A DNA stretch of 64,000 nt from contig NZ_JAGXFK010000058.1 in assembly GCF_024637375.1 (NCBI RefSeq), positions 1 to 64,000 on the forward strand, read 5' to 3'. The DNA is from Sediminimonas sp. (GTDB lineage: Bacteria > Pseudomonadota > Alphaproteobacteria > Rhodobacterales > Rhodobacteraceae). Below the pieces are notes generated by a model that was not told where the DNA came from, ran no database searches, and saw only the letters and a list, made by a program, of their open reading frames with translations. The position numbers and the translations under genes were made by a program. Positions 40,761 through 50,180 of this stretch are shown one piece after another; within the stretch, counting starts at the first letter, position 1, and each line of letters begins with the position of its first letter.

Positions 40761-41796
40761 GAGCTTTCTCGAATGGGTCCGCCCCGGGCAGCGCGCGGGG
40801 CACACGCCGCTGTCCGAGAGGCGCGGGTCGCAGACCCACGTCATCATCCTCGATGGCACCATGTCGACGCTGGAGCCCGGCGACGAAACCAATGCCGGGC
40901 TGACCTACAAGCTGCTGTGCGAGGCGCGCCCGGCGCTGTCGCTTTACTACGAGGCGGGGCTGCAATGGTGCGACTGGCGCACCACCCATCACGTCATGAT
41001 GGGGCGCGGCATCAACCAGCAGATCCGGCGCGCCTACGGTTTCCTTGCCAGCCGCTATCGGCCCGGGGACCGGATTTTCCTGATGGGGTACTCGCGCGGC
41101 GCCTACGCGGTGCGCTCGCTGGCGGGGATGATCGACCGGGTCGGCCTGCTGCGCGCCACGTGCGCGACCGAACGTAACATCCGCCAGACCTATCGGCTCT
41201 ACGCCGCGCCGGGCAAGACCGACCAGGCGCGCGCCTTCGCCGGCGGCCGCTGCCACGCCCACGTTCCGATCGAAGCGGTCGCGGTGTGGGACACGGTCAA
41301 GGCGCTGGGGCTGCGGCTGCCGTTCCTGTGGGAACGCTCGGCGCGCAACCACGCCTTTCACAACCACCACCTGGGGCCGTCGATCCTGCACGGCTTCCAC
41401 GCCCTGGCGCTGGACGAGACGCGCGAGGTCTTCGACCCGGTGCTGTGGGAATGCCCGCCGGAGTGGGAAGGCGATGTGCGCCAGGTCTGGTTTACCGGCA
41501 CCCATGGCGATATCGGCGGGCACCTGGGCGGCTACACCCCGGCGCGGCCGCTGGCCAACATCGCGCTGGTGTGGATGCTGGAGCGGATGGAGGAATGCGC
41601 GCTGCCGCTGCCCGAGGGCTGGTGCGGGCGCTTTCCCACCGACCCGGATGCGCCCAGCGTCGGCACCTGGCGCGGCTGGGGCAAGCTGTTCTGGTTGCGC
41701 AAACGGCGGGTGGTGGGGCGCGACATGTCCGAGCGCCTGCATGAAACCGTGCGTGGCCACCCGGCGGCGCGCGCTGCGCTGGGCGTGACCGCGTGA
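40729..41796 (+). CDS. DUF2235 domain-containing alpha/beta-hydrolase-like protein
   Basis: [28 protein letters not shown]...[28 protein letters not shown]...[15 protein letters not shown]. Confidence 0.85.
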   Translation: MKMERLRRLSKSFLEWVRPGQRAGHTPLSERRGSQTHVIILDGTMSTLEPGDETNAGLTYKLLCEARPALSLYYEAGLQWCDWRTTHHVMMGRGINQQIRRAYGFLASRYRPGDRIFLMGYSRGAYAVRSLAGMIDRVGLLRATCATERNIRQTYRLYAAPGKTDQARAFAGGRCHAHVPIEAVAVWDTVKALGLRLPFLWERSARNHAFHNHHLGPSILHGFHALALDETREVFDPVLWECPPEWEGDVRQVWFTGTHGDIGGHLGGYTPARPLANIALVWMLERMEECALPLPEGWCGRFPTDPDAPSVGTWRGWGKLFWLRKRRVVGRDMSERLHETVRGHPAARAALGVTA

Positions 41797-41809
41797 TCCC
41801 CGCGGCGAC

Positions 41810-41851
41810 GTCCAGCCCCCGGCAAACACGCGCGTGCGCCGGGGGCTGGAC
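41810..41851. other. Perfect 14-bp inverted repeat between DUF2235 gene and ispH
   Basis: GTCCAGCCCCCGGC-N14-GCCGGGGGCTGGAC, no T-tract. Confidence 0.7.
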
Positions 41852-41896
41852 GCGCGGCGCGCTTCGTCTTACCTGTGGCGCCGACAGGAGACGCCA

Positions 41897-42847
41897 ATGA
41901 CCACACCGCCCCTCGACCTTTTCCTTGCCGCGCCGCGCGGCTTTTGCGCCGGCGTCGACCGCGCCATCAAGATCGTCGAGATGGCGCTGGAGAAATGGGG
42001 CGCCCCCGTCTACGTGCGCCACGAGATCGTGCACAACCGTTTCGTCGTCGACCGGCTGCGCGACCTGGGCGCGGTTTTTGTCGAGGAACTGTCAGACTGC
42101 CCCGACGACCGCCCGGTGATCTTTTCCGCCCACGGGGTGCCGAAATCGGTGCCCTCGCAGGCGCAGGCACGCAACATGGTCTATGTCGATGCCACCTGCC
42201 CGCTGGTCAGCAAGGTGCATATCGAGGCCGAGCGCCATCATCAGTCGGGCCTTCAGATCATCATGATCGGCCATGCCGGCCACCCTGAAACCATCGGCAC
42301 GACCGGGCAACTGCCACCGGGCGAAGTGCTGCTTGTCGAAACCCCCGAGGACGTGGCGCGCGTCGACGTGCGCGACCCCGAAAAACTGGCCTTCGTCACC
42401 CAGACCACGCTGTCGGTCGACGATACCGCCGATATCGTCGCGGCGCTGCGCGCGCGGTTCCCGCGCATCGTCGGCCCGCACAAGGAAGACATCTGCTACG
42501 CCACCACCAACCGGCAGGAGGCGGTCAAGGCGATGGCGCCGCGCATCGACGCGATGCTGGTGGTGGGGGCGCCGAATTCGTCCAATTCACGGCGGCTGGT
42601 CGAGGTCGCCGCGCGCGCCGGCTGCGGGTACGCGCAGCTTGTCCAGCGCGCCGCCGATATCGACTGGCGCGCGCTCGACGGCATGCGCAGTCTTGGCCTG
42701 ACCGCCGGCGCCTCGGCGCCCGAGGAATTGGTGGACGAGGTGATCGCGGCGCTGCGCACCCGCTACGAGGTAACGGTGCACGAGGTCGAGACCGCCACCG
42801 AAAACGTCGAATTCAAGGTGCCGCGCGCGCTGCGCGCGCCGGCCTGA
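41897..42847 (+). CDS. ispH: 4-hydroxy-3-methylbut-2-enyl diphosphate reductase
   Basis: [65 protein letters not shown]. Confidence 0.97.
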   Translation: MTTPPLDLFLAAPRGFCAGVDRAIKIVEMALEKWGAPVYVRHEIVHNRFVVDRLRDLGAVFVEELSDCPDDRPVIFSAHGVPKSVPSQAQARNMVYVDATCPLVSKVHIEAERHHQSGLQIIMIGHAGHPETIGTTGQLPPGEVLLVETPEDVARVDVRDPEKLAFVTQTTLSVDDTADIVAALRARFPRIVGPHKEDICYATTNRQEAVKAMAPRIDAMLVVGAPNSSNSRRLVEVAARAGCGYAQLVQRAADIDWRALDGMRSLGLTAGASAPEELVDEVIAALRTRYEVTVHEVETATENVEFKVPRALRAPA

Positions 42848-42863
42848 GCAGGAGGGCACGGCC

Positions 42864-43316
42864 ATGCGCGCCATCCCCGCCTCGGCGCTGGCCCTCGGGC
42901 TGGCGGGTCTGATCCCGTTCATCTGGTCGGCGGTCAGCGGGCTGGTGCCCGACCTGGGGCTGTGGACGGCGCGCACCATCGGGCCGCGCTTTGCCGGGCC
43001 GTACGTGGGGCTGGCCTATGGCACGGTGATCCTTTCGTTCATGTCCGGCGTCCTGTGGGGCTTTGCCACCCGCGCCAGCGGCCAGGTGGCCGCCAGCGGC
43101 TACGCGCTGTCGGTGATCCCGGCGCTGTGGGCGTTCCTGATGGTCGGCGGCGGGCCGGTCAGTGCGGGCATGAACCTGATGTTCGGGTTCGGCGGCGTGC
43201 TGGGGCTGGACTGGCTGTTCTGGCGTCACGGGCTGGCGCCGCCATGGTGGATGCACCTGCGCGTGCCGCTGACCGCGGTGAGCGTGGCTTGCCTGGCCGC
43301 CAACGTGTTCTTCTGA
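42864..43316 (+). CDS. DUF3429 domain-containing membrane protein
   Basis: LALGLAGLIPFIWSAVSGLV...GLAYGTVILSFMSGVLWGFATRAS. Confidence 0.8.
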   Translation: MRAIPASALALGLAGLIPFIWSAVSGLVPDLGLWTARTIGPRFAGPYVGLAYGTVILSFMSGVLWGFATRASGQVAASGYALSVIPALWAFLMVGGGPVSAGMNLMFGFGGVLGLDWLFWRHGLAPPWWMHLRVPLTAVSVACLAANVFF

Positions 43317-43337
43317 AACCCTTGCCGGAGGCCGCCC

Positions 43338-43814
43338 ATGCCCCATGACCTGATCGCCTATACCGACGGGGCGTGCTCCGGCAATCCCGGGCCCGGGGGC
43401 TGGGGTGTGCTGATGCAGGCGCGCGAGGGCGACCGCGTGGTGAAAGAGCGCGCGCTTTCGGGCGGCGAGGTGGCGACCACCAACAACCGGATGGAGCTGC
43501 TGGCGGCGATCAACGCGCTGGAAAGCCTCGCGCGGCCGTCGGCGATCACCATCATCACCGACAGCACCTATGTGCGCAACGGCGTCACCGGCTGGATCCA
43601 CGGCTGGAAGCGCAACGGCTGGAAGACATCGGCCAAGAAGCCGGTCAAGAATGTCGAGCTGTGGCAGCGTCTGGATGCGGCGCAGGCGCGCCACGACGTG
43701 ACCTGGGAATGGGTCAAGGGCCATGCCGGCCACCCGGAAAACGAGCGCGCCGACGAATTGGCGCGCGCCGGCATGGCGCCGTTCAAACCCGCGCGCGGCG
43801 CCGGGGCGGGCTGA
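43338..43814 (+). CDS. rnhA: Ribonuclease HI
   Basis: [57 protein letters not shown]...[17 protein letters not shown]. Confidence 0.97.
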   Translation: MPHDLIAYTDGACSGNPGPGGWGVLMQAREGDRVVKERALSGGEVATTNNRMELLAAINALESLARPSAITIITDSTYVRNGVTGWIHGWKRNGWKTSAKKPVKNVELWQRLDAAQARHDVTWEWVKGHAGHPENERADELARAGMAPFKPARGAGAG

Positions 43815-43820
43815 GGCCGC

Positions 43821-44213
43821 TCAGCGCGTCTTGCCGGCCAGGTCGGCCAGGATCGGGCAATCGGGGCGCGCGTCGCCCGCGCAGGCCTCGACCAGATGCG
43901 ACAGGGTGTCGTGCATCGCCCGCAGATCGGCGATCTTGGCCTCGATTCGCGCCATGTGTTCGCGCGCGATCGCCTTCACATCGGCGCTGGCGCGGCTGTC
44001 GTCCTCGTAAAGCGCCAGCAGGGTGCGGCATTCCTCGATGCTGAACCCCAGCGCCCGCGCCCGGCCCAGAAAGCGCAGCTTGTGCAGGTCGCTGTCGCGA
44101 AACCGGCGATAGCCGTTGTCGCCACGCAGCGGCGTGATCAGCCCGATCTGTTCGTAGTAGCGGATCGTCTTGGCCGGCAGGCCCGACAAACGCGCGACAT
44201 CGCCGATATTCAT
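43821..44213 (-). CDS. MerR family regulator (CueR-like)
   Basis: MNIGDVARLSGLPAKTIRYYEQIGLITPLRGDNGYRRFRDSDLHKLRFLGRARALGFSIEECRTLLALYED. Confidence 0.93.
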   Translation of the reverse strand: MNIGDVARLSGLPAKTIRYYEQIGLITPLRGDNGYRRFRDSDLHKLRFLGRARALGFSIEECRTLLALYEDDSRASADVKAIAREHMARIEAKIADLRAMHDTLSHLVEACAGDARPDCPILADLAGKTR

Positions 44214-44299
44214 CCGCGGCCCCTTTCATTTCTCTCCCGATACCATGTGACAAAGGTGGCCAACAGCGCCGGGTCAACCCCTGCGCGCCGCTGCCCGGC

Positions 44300-44611
44300 T
44301 CAATAAGCCCCCGAATCGGCCGCGTCGCAGTCGAGAATGCCCAGGATCAGCGCCTGGTCGCCGCGCAACCCGCGCACGCGACAGCCGGTCATCCGTGCCA
44401 TCGCGACGCCGGCCCGCGCTGCCACCGGGCCCAACCGCGGCGCGTATTGCGGGTTGACCCGCACCGCTTCCACCAGCCGCCCGCGACGGCGCAGATCGAA
44501 GGTGCTGCCGCCCACCGTCATCCGCACCGGCGCGACGGCACTGAAATACGGGCTGGGCGCGTCACAGCCCGCCAGTAGCAGCCAAACCAACACCATGCCC
44601 TTGCGAACCAT
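44300..44611 (-). CDS. Hypothetical lipoprotein
   Basis: MVRKGMVLVWLLLAGCDAPSPYFS lipobox LLAGC. Confidence 0.65.
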   Translation of the reverse strand: MVRKGMVLVWLLLAGCDAPSPYFSAVAPVRMTVGGSTFDLRRRGRLVEAVRVNPQYAPRLGPVAARAGVAMARMTGCRVRGLRGDQALILGILDCDAADSGAY

Positions 44612-44717
44612 GGCTCAGCCTGCACGCGCGGGCGTAAACGCCGGGTTAACCCGTCTGGCGCGGCGGTGCGAAACGCGGTTGCCGCCCCGGCGCGGCCTGC
44701 CTATTGTTCTTGGCGCC

Positions 44718-45512
44718 ATGAACCGACCCGGAGACCCGATGCCGTTTCGCAAAATCCAGCCCGAGAAGCTTTCGCTCGCCGTGTCGCGCCAGATCGAGCT
44801 GCTGATCCTGCGCGGCATCCTGCGCCCCGGCGAACGCCTCCCCGCCGAGCGGGACCTGGCAGAGCGGCTGGGCGTCTCGCGCCCGTCCCTGCGCGAGGCG
44901 GTGGCCGAACTACAGGACAAGGGCCTGCTGACATCGCGCGCGGGCGCGGGCATCTACGTGGCCGACGTGCTGGGCGGGGCCTTCTCGCCGGCGCTGGTGC
45001 GGCTGTTCTCGGCCCATGACGAGGCGGTGTTCGACTACATCTCGTTTCGCCGCGACATGGAGGGGCTGGCCGCCGAACGCGCCGCCAAGCTGGCCTCGGA
45101 TACCGACCTGCGCGTCATCCAGACCGTATTCGACAAGATGGAAGCCGCCCATGCCAAGCGCAACCCGGCCGACGAGGCGCGGCTCGACGCCGATTTCCAC
45201 CTGTCGATCATCGAGGCCAGCCACAACATCATCATGCTGCACATGATGCGCTCGATGTACCAGTTGCTGCGCGAGGGCGTGTTCTACAACCGCCAGGTCA
45301 TGTTCAAGCAGCGCACCACCCGCGACATGCTGCTCGACCAGCACCGCGCCATCAACGACGCGCTGCAGGCGCGCGACCCGGCCGCCGCGCGCGCCGCGGT
45401 GGAGGCCCACCTGACTTACGTCGAACGCGCCCTCGCCGACCAGCAAACCGCCGATCGCAACGAGGAAATCGCGCACCAGCGCCTCGATCACGAAAAGCTC
45501 AGGCGTACTTGA
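44718..45512 (+). CDS. GntR family regulator (FadR/FCD subfamily, PdhR-like)
   Basis: MPFRKIQPEKLSLAVSRQIELLILRGILRPGERLPAERDLAERLGVSRPSLREAVAELQDKGLL; alternative start 44739. Confidence 0.93.
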   Translation: MNRPGDPMPFRKIQPEKLSLAVSRQIELLILRGILRPGERLPAERDLAERLGVSRPSLREAVAELQDKGLLTSRAGAGIYVADVLGGAFSPALVRLFSAHDEAVFDYISFRRDMEGLAAERAAKLASDTDLRVIQTVFDKMEAAHAKRNPADEARLDADFHLSIIEASHNIIMLHMMRSMYQLLREGVFYNRQVMFKQRTTRDMLLDQHRAINDALQARDPAAARAAVEAHLTYVERALADQQTADRNEEIAHQRLDHEKLRRT

Positions 45513-45521
45513 CCGCCCCCG

Positions 45522-45555
45522 GTTTCACCTTTGCGTAAATACTCCCGCCGGAGGC
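45522..45555 (-). repeat. Class I intergenic repeat, copy D (diverged)
   Basis: Reverse strand GCCTCCGGCGGGAGTATTTACGCAAAGGTGAAAC, 10 nt after GntR stop. Confidence 0.8.
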
Positions 45556-45737
45556 TCCCGCACCCGCCACGGGTCCAGCCTCATGCAGCGGCGCGGCGCC
45601 TTGACCGCAAACCCGAGCCGGCGCCCGCCGGGCGACGGCGAGACGCCCTGTGCGCGGCCCCCGGCCGCGCGCCGCTGTCTCGACCCCGGCCAGACGGCGA
45701 CAGGGCTTGATGCCGCGCCGCCGCGCGGGCAGTCTGA

Positions 45738-46379
45738 ATGAAAATCCCGGGGGCCACCCAAGTGCTGATTTTCGTCGATGCAAATCTGACCTTCTTCGCG
45801 GTGCCCAAGACCGGCAGCACCGCCTATCATGTGTCGCTGCGCGGGCGTGCCGACATCGTGCTGGCGCACAAGGGCTACCTCAAGCACATGAGCGCCCGTG
45901 CCTACGAGCGCCACTTCGCCCCCTGGCTCGACCAGGCGCACGGGCTGCGCCCGGCGCGTGCCGCGGTGGTGCGCGATCCGCTCGATCACCTGCGCAGCTG
46001 GTACCGCTACCGCCACCGCCCCGAACGTCGCGGCACCCCGCGCAGCGCCGCGGATGTCGATTTCGACAGTTTCGTGCTGGCCGCGATCGCCGACGACCCG
46101 CCGCGCTATGCCGCCGTGGGCAGCCAGTACGCCTTTCTCGCCGGCGACGACGGTGCGGTGCGCTTCGAGCACCTCTTCGCCTATGAAAAGCTGGGTGTTT
46201 TCCACCGCTTCATGGAAGAGCGTCTAGGCCGTGACATCGAGCTGTCGTGGCGCAACGTCTCGCCCACCGTCGACACGCCGATCAGCCCGGACGTCGAGGC
46301 GCGCCTGCGCGCCGCGCGAGCGGCCGATTTCGATCTGCACGCGCGGATCATGGCCGCCGGGGGGCATCTTCTGGGCTGA
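45738..46379 (+). CDS. Sulfotransferase-family-like protein
   Basis: ANLTFFAVPKTGSTAYHVSLRGRADIVLAHKGYLKHMSARAYERHF...VVRDPLDHLRSWYRYR PAPS-binding-like motifs. Confidence 0.75.
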   Translation: MKIPGATQVLIFVDANLTFFAVPKTGSTAYHVSLRGRADIVLAHKGYLKHMSARAYERHFAPWLDQAHGLRPARAAVVRDPLDHLRSWYRYRHRPERRGTPRSAADVDFDSFVLAAIADDPPRYAAVGSQYAFLAGDDGAVRFEHLFAYEKLGVFHRFMEERLGRDIELSWRNVSPTVDTPISPDVEARLRAARAADFDLHARIMAAGGHLLG

Positions 46380-46464
46380 GCGGGGCGCGCGGCGATGACC
46401 GCGAAAAATCGGCTGCCGCCCTCTTTCCAACCCGGCGGCGTTGGTCTATACGCGCAGCCTTGAC

Positions 46465-46493
46465 GCGGGCATACAGCCTTGGAGGATGCCCGC
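46465..46493 (+). promoter_or_regulatory. Leader hairpin upstream of rplY
   Basis: GCGGGCAT-N13-ATGCCCGC perfect 8-bp inverted repeat between a TATAC-like -10 (near 46455) and rplY start. Confidence 0.4.
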
Positions 46494-46514
46494 CCCAATC
46501 TTATGGAGACTGAC

Positions 46515-47171
46515 ATGGCTGGAGAAATTCCTGATCTTCACGCCCAGGAACGCACGGGGACGGGCAAGGGCGCCGCTCGTGCAGCGCGCCGCGCGCATCT
46601 GGTTCCGGGTATCGTATTCGGTGGCGACAACGATCCGCTGCCCATCAACATCCCCTACAACGCCCTCATCAAGCGGCTCAAGGACGGGCGCTTCAAGTCG
46701 ACCCTGTTCAACCTCAAGGTCGAGGGGCACGAGGACGTGCGGGTGATCTGCCGCGAAGTGCAGCGCGACGTGGTCAAGGACCTGCCCACGCATGTCGACC
46801 TGCTGCGCCTGCGCCGCACGACCAAGATCAATCTCTACATCCATGTCGAATTCACCGGCGAGGAAGATTGCCCCGGCCTGAGCAAGGGCGGCGTTCTGAC
46901 CGTGGTGCGCCCCGAGGTGGAGCTGCGCGTCACCGCCGGCGACATTCCCGAAAGCATCACCGTGGACCTGTCGCAATGCGAGATCGGCGATACCGTCACC
47001 ATTTCCGACGTCGAGTTGCCCAAGGGCGCCAAGCCGACCATCGACCGCGATTTCGTGATCGCCAACGTCTCGGCACCGTCCAGCCTGCGTTCGGCGGATG
47101 ACGAAGAGGAAGAAGGCGAAGAGGCCGAGGCCGAGACCGCCGAAGACAGCGGCGAGAGCAGCGAAGACTGA
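46515..47171 (+). CDS. rplY: 50S ribosomal protein bL25/Ctc
   Basis: [69 protein letters not shown]. Confidence 0.96.
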   Translation: MAGEIPDLHAQERTGTGKGAARAARRAHLVPGIVFGGDNDPLPINIPYNALIKRLKDGRFKSTLFNLKVEGHEDVRVICREVQRDVVKDLPTHVDLLRLRRTTKINLYIHVEFTGEEDCPGLSKGGVLTVVRPEVELRVTAGDIPESITVDLSQCEIGDTVTISDVELPKGAKPTIDRDFVIANVSAPSSLRSADDEEEEGEEAEAETAEDSGESSED

Positions 47172-47206
47172 CGCCTCGTCGATCCCGTCGGTCGGGAGAT
47201 ATCGGA

Positions 47207-47241
47207 GGGCGCGGCGCCGGAGGCGGCACCGCGCCCTTTTT
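47207..47241 (+). terminator. Rho-independent terminator after rplY
   Basis: GGGCGCGG-N14-CCGCGCCC-TTTTT. Confidence 0.8.
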
Positions 47242-47309
47242 CCTGCGCCGTTGAGGTTGCCGCGCGACCGCGCTAGGACTGTCGCGGTACAAGGCAGGGG
47301 AATGCGCGC

Positions 47310-47996
47310 ATGCTGATCTTCGCGGGGCTGGGCAATCCGGGCGCGAAATACGCGGCCAACCGGCACAACATCGGTTTCATGGCGGTTGACAGGATCGCCG
47401 CCGATCACGGCTTCGGGCCGTGGCGCGCGCGCTTTCAGGGCCTGGTGACCGAGGGCCGCCTGGGCGACGAAAAGGTGGTGTTGCTCAAGCCACAGACGTT
47501 CATGAACCTCTCGGGCCAGTCGGTGGGCGAGGTGGCGCGCTTCTACAAGCTGCCCGCCGAGAACGTGATCGTGTTCCACGACGAACTGGACCTGGCGCCG
47601 GGCAAGGTGCGGGTCAAGCGTGGCGGCGGGCACGCGGGCCACAACGGGTTGCGCTCGATCCAGGCACATATCGGCGCCGGTTTCGCGCGCGTGCGTCTGG
47701 GCATCGGTCATCCCGGCCACAAGGACGCGGTGGCGCACTACGTGCTGCACGATTTCGCCCGCGCCGACCAGGACTGGCTGGATGACCTGATGCGCGGCAT
47801 TAGCGACGGCGCCGCCGACCTGGCAAAGGGCGACAACGGTCGATTCCTGAATGCCGTGGCCCGTCGCGTCGCCCCGCCGCGGCCTTCGAAACCCGGGGCG
47901 GAAAAGCCCGCAGAGAAACGGGACGCATCCGACGCGCCCCCTGACCCGCCAGACGACCGCTCGCCCCTGCAAAGGCTGAGGGACAGGTTTCGATGA
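47310..47996 (+). CDS. pth: Peptidyl-tRNA hydrolase
   Basis: MLIFAGLGNPGAKYAANRHNIGFMAVDRIA...KPQTFMNLSGQSV...GGGHAGHNGLRSI. Confidence 0.96.
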   Translation: MLIFAGLGNPGAKYAANRHNIGFMAVDRIAADHGFGPWRARFQGLVTEGRLGDEKVVLLKPQTFMNLSGQSVGEVARFYKLPAENVIVFHDELDLAPGKVRVKRGGGHAGHNGLRSIQAHIGAGFARVRLGIGHPGHKDAVAHYVLHDFARADQDWLDDLMRGISDGAADLAKGDNGRFLNAVARRVAPPRPSKPGAEKPAEKRDASDAPPDPPDDRSPLQRLRDRFR

Positions 47997-48260
47997 CCCG
48001 TCCGTGACCCTGCGGCAGGGCACCGATCAGGCATCTGGATTTTCGCCGCGCCCGCCGTCATTGTGTGCCGGGGCGGTCGCAAGGGAAACACCGTGCGCCG
48101 AATGACGAAACTGCGGCCTCGGCGCTTGTTGATCCTCGTGATCGCTACCATTGCCGCCGACCGGAAGTTCCGCGAGGATGGCTGGTGGAGGAAAACATAC
48201 GCATCTTTCGGCTGATCGCCGAAAGCGTCTGAGGGCCGCAGCAACAGGCAGGGACGTGCA

Positions 48261-48638
48261 ATGATCGAAAAGGATGATCCGGTGAACGTTCTGGGCACGC
48301 CGTTGCAGCCCTGCTCCAACGCGCCGCGCACCGGGTTCTTTCGCGACGGGCACTGCAACACCTGCGCCGAGGATACAGGCCGCCACACCGTCTGCGCCGT
48401 GATGACGGCCGAGTTCCTGGCCTATTCGAAATACGTCGGCAACGACCTGAGCACCCCGCGCCCGGAATTCGGCTTCGACGGCCTGCGCGCCGGTGACCGC
48501 TGGTGCCTGTGCGCGGCGCGATTCCTGCAAGCGCACGAAGAGGGGTGCGCGCCGCGGGTGCTGCTGCCGGCGACCCACCGCGCGACGCTGGATATCGTGC
48601 CGATCGAGGTATTGCGCGCCAACGCCCTTCCCGAATAG
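48261..48638 (+). CDS. DUF2237 family protein
   Basis: NVLGTPLQPCSNAPRTGFFRDGHCNTCAEDTGRHTVCAVMTAEFLAYSKYVGNDLSTPRPEFGFDGLRAGDRWCLCAARF. Confidence 0.88.
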   Translation: MIEKDDPVNVLGTPLQPCSNAPRTGFFRDGHCNTCAEDTGRHTVCAVMTAEFLAYSKYVGNDLSTPRPEFGFDGLRAGDRWCLCAARFLQAHEEGCAPRVLLPATHRATLDIVPIEVLRANALPE

Positions 48639-48682
48639 CCGATTTACATTGAAATGCCGCGCTCCGGTGGTATCGGTTTGAC

Positions 48683-49591
48683 ATGATAGCAAAGCTGGAA
48701 ATGTTCCTGGCGCTGGCGAAAGAGCAGCATTTCGGCCGCGCAGCCGCCAGCCTTGGTGTCACCCAGCCGACGCTTTCGACCGGCATCCGCCAGCTCGAGG
48801 ACCAACTGGGCGTCAAACTGGTGCAGCGCGGGTCGCGCTATGGCGGGCTGACGCCCGAGGGCCAGCGCGCGCTGGTCTGGGCGCGCCAGATCGTCGGCGA
48901 CGTGCGCATGCTGCGCGACGAGATGCGCCAGACCGGCAAGGGGCTGTCGGGGCATCTGCGGCTGGCGGTGATTCCGACGGCGCTGACATGGGCCTCGCGG
49001 CTTGCGGCCGGGTTCAACCAGCGCCACCCGAACGTGGATTTCACCATCCTGTCGCGGACCTCGGCCGAGATCCTGACGATGCTGGAAAACCTCGATATCG
49101 ACGCCGGGCTGTCCTATCTCGACAACGAGCCCCTGGGCCGGGTTTCGACCGCGCTTCTCTACCGCGAGCATTACACGCTGGTCTGCCACCCCGATCACCC
49201 GCTGGCCGGGCGCGACACGGTGGGCTGGGCGGACCTGGCCGACCTCAAGCTGTGCATGCTGACCCCGGACATGCAGAACCGCCGCATCATCAACAAGAAC
49301 TTCATGGATGCCGGGGTGGCGCCGCAGGCGCGGATGGAGTCGAACTCGACCGTGGTGCTGGTTTCGCACGTTTCGCATGGCGACTGGGCGACGATCCTGC
49401 CGTTCGACTTGGCGCGGTTCCTGACCGCGGGCAAGCCGCTGCGGGTGATCCCCATCGTGCAGGCGGGCGCGGGCCACGCCGTGGGGTTGGTGGCGCCTTA
49501 TCGCGAGCCGCACACCCCGGTGCTGCGGGCGCTGCTGGCCGAGGCCGGGCAGGTCGCGCGCGATGGTCCGGCCGCCGCGGCCGGCGATTGA
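48683..49591 (+). CDS. LysR family regulator upstream of formate dehydrogenase operon
   Basis: MIAKLEMFLALAKEQHFGRAAASLGVTQPTLSTGIRQLEDQLGVKLVQRGSR; adjacent to fds genes. Confidence 0.92.
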   Translation: MIAKLEMFLALAKEQHFGRAAASLGVTQPTLSTGIRQLEDQLGVKLVQRGSRYGGLTPEGQRALVWARQIVGDVRMLRDEMRQTGKGLSGHLRLAVIPTALTWASRLAAGFNQRHPNVDFTILSRTSAEILTMLENLDIDAGLSYLDNEPLGRVSTALLYREHYTLVCHPDHPLAGRDTVGWADLADLKLCMLTPDMQNRRIINKNFMDAGVAPQARMESNSTVVLVSHVSHGDWATILPFDLARFLTAGKPLRVIPIVQAGAGHAVGLVAPYREPHTPVLRALLAEAGQVARDGPAAAAGD

Positions 49592-49607
49592 GAAAATCGC
49601 GCGTTTC

Positions 49608-49626
49608 TGATAGGCTACTCCTATCA
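49608..49626. promoter_or_regulatory. Perfect palindrome TGATAGG-CTACT-CCTATCA (ATAG-N7-CTAT), candidate LysR-type operator of fds operon
   Basis: 7-bp arms between LysR gene and fdsG. Confidence 0.6.
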
Positions 49627-49703
49627 ATCAACGGAAACTCGATATTGAATCGGCGCGCGATTTCGGCCACGGGGGACAGGCACAGCAACGACTGGGGGGC
49701 GAT

Positions 49704-50180
49704 ATGCGCCAGCACCTGCCGCAGCCATCCGCCGGGGACATCCAGCCCCTGATCGACCGTCACCTCGCGCAGGAGGGGCCGCTCTTGCCGATCCTGCACA
49801 GCGTGCAGGATGCGTTCGGCCACGTCCCGGAGGCGGCGGTGCCGATGATTGCCGAGGCGCTCAACATCACCGCGGCCGAGGTCCACGGAGTGCTGAGTTT
49901 CTACCACGATTTCCGCGACGTGCCCGCCGGCCACCATGTGGTGAAAATCTGCCGCGCCGAGGCCTGCCAGGCGATGGGCGGCGCGGCGCTGGCCGACGCG
50001 GCGCTGGCGCGCGCCGGTGTTGCCTGGCACGGCACCAGCGCCAACGGCGCGGTGACGATCGAGCCGGTATACTGCCTGGGGCTTTGCGCCTGCGGGCCGG
50101 CGGCGATGGTCGATGACCGGCTGGTGGGCCGCATGGACGCGGCGCAGATTGACGCGATCCTGACGGAGGCCGGGGCATGA
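49704..50180 (+). CDS. fdsG: NAD-dependent formate dehydrogenase gamma subunit
   Basis: NuoE-like: ALPILHSVQDAFGHVPEAAVPMIAEALNITAAEVHGVLSFYHDFRDVPAGHHVVKICRAEACQAMGG. Confidence 0.93.
   Translation: MRQHLPQPSAGDIQPLIDRHLAQEGPLLPILHSVQDAFGHVPEAAVPMIAEALNITAAEVHGVLSFYHDFRDVPAGHHVVKICRAEACQAMGGAALADAALARAGVAWHGTSANGAVTIEPVYCLGLCACGPAAMVDDRLVGRMDAAQIDAILTEAGA

Noticed and set aside
40729-41796. Type VI secretion lipase effector (Tle1)
   Set aside because: DUF2235 similarity only; no VgrG, PAAR, immunity or T6SS genes in the window.
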